DNA of 64,000 nucleotides from CAXSBR01 sp964236495 (GTDB lineage: Bacteria > Actinomycetota > Actinomycetes > Mycobacteriales > Jatrophihabitantaceae). Positions within the stretch are counted from its first letter, which is position 1. Every line of letters begins with the position of its first letter. The position numbers and the translations under genes are program-made. The stretch covers positions 1 through 64,000 of the forward strand of contig CAXSBR010000014.1 of the NCBI GenBank assembly GCA_964236495.1, read 5' to 3'. Below the pieces are notes generated by a model. The model saw only the letters and a program-made list of their open reading frames with translations, was not told the DNA's origin and searched no databases. Shown here in pieces: positions 63,758 through 64,000 of the stretch.

Positions 63758-64000
63758 TGGTGAATACGGGTCATGGCTCAAGCATCAGCCCTCGAGTAAC
63801 TCGCGCACACACGTCGTGACTGTCCACACCTTTTCGGCCGTACTCCGGCTGAAGCGCGTGCCGCGGTTCAGTATCGGTGCCTGGCTGGCGATAGCCTTCG
63901 CGTGTAGCGCAGTGGGTGGGGCCTTTGCGGCGCCGGTTCTGGTCGTAGTCGATCGGGCAATTCTGCATTGCGCAGGCGGTACCTCACCGTGGGGGCGTCG
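63758..64000. other. Right end of the window, no supportable gene
   Basis: About 240 bases after the NUDIX gene. One short minus-strand frame (63771-63968) lacks a ribosome site and motif. The integrative element is expected to continue beyond the edge. Confidence 0.5.

Noticed and set aside
63771..63968. 65-residue minus-strand frame at the right edge
   Set aside because: No start context or recognisable motif; too short to support.

Overview
The window is 64 kb of high-GC DNA from an actinobacterium (Actinomycetota). The evidence is frequent GTG/TTG starts, 4-bp stop/start overlaps, the conserved block dacB-DUF2342-tilS-hpt-ftsH-folE-folP-folB-folK-DUF3180-DUF2520-panC-nadB-nadC-coaX, the actinobacterial Tad-pilus order (HAD-IB/ssd/cpaF/tadB/tadC/DUF4244/tadE), a K+-independent membrane pyrophosphatase, an MFS-thymidylate kinase fusion, and class F sortase / LAxTG surface-protein machinery. 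I cannot name the genus. A run of 100 N at 19391-19490 marks a draft-assembly gap inside a tandem repeat.

Layout. 1-1428: end of a probable DUF4331-type surface protein, a small unknown and a class F sortase. 1838-2978: an ABM-like protein and a DUF433/DUF5615 toxin-antitoxin pair. 3066-19373: housekeeping block for pyrophosphate hydrolysis (ppa), cell wall (dacB), tRNA-Ile lysidine (tilS), purine salvage (hpt), membrane proteolysis (ftsH), folate (folE-P-B-K), pantothenate/CoA (panC, coaX) and NAD (nadB, nadC). 19622-31275: mainly minus-strand accessory genes: GGDEF-EAL protein, VOC protein, sulfotransferase (+), GH43-like protein, MFS, PoxB-like TPP enzyme, two-gene ABC exporter, epoxide-hydrolase-like enzyme and holin-3-type membrane protein. 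31435-36598: SDR, a DUF559/AbiEi-like gene bracketed by repeats, acs and a HAD-IB phosphatase. 36709-41698: Tad/Flp pilus operon. 41876-49451: LAxTG-anchored protein, hppA, a TadG-like protein, a conserved hypothetical and a tandem pair of Cys-containing membrane proteins. 49480-60891: LacI regulator with a tiny divergent gene and twin operators, topA, a small unknown pair, MarR, MFS-tmk, holB, a ZIP transporter under a DtxR/IdeR-like box, and a PSP1/RicT protein. 60983 to the end: tRNA-Thr(CGT) with an integrative element at its 3' end (integrase, excisionase, XRE-DUF5919-like regulator, NUDIX hydrolase); the element runs past the right edge.

The strongest theme beyond ordinary genes is repeat activity. 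Two kinds of palindromic element are visible: one ending in CCAAAAGCG, inserted in the tilS coding sequence and flanking a DUF559 endonuclease-like gene; and a 57-bp element with TTGTGGATATC ends, in two copies. A 52-bp tandem repeat forms the 3' end of coaX and has a diverged relative inserted in frame in a gene at 47.8 kb. Low-complexity expansions sit inside otherwise conserved genes (nadB, the ABC ATPase, the SDR and the ftsH tail). The DUF559-palindrome arrangement and the tandem Cys membrane-protein pair are the best candidates for something undescribed.
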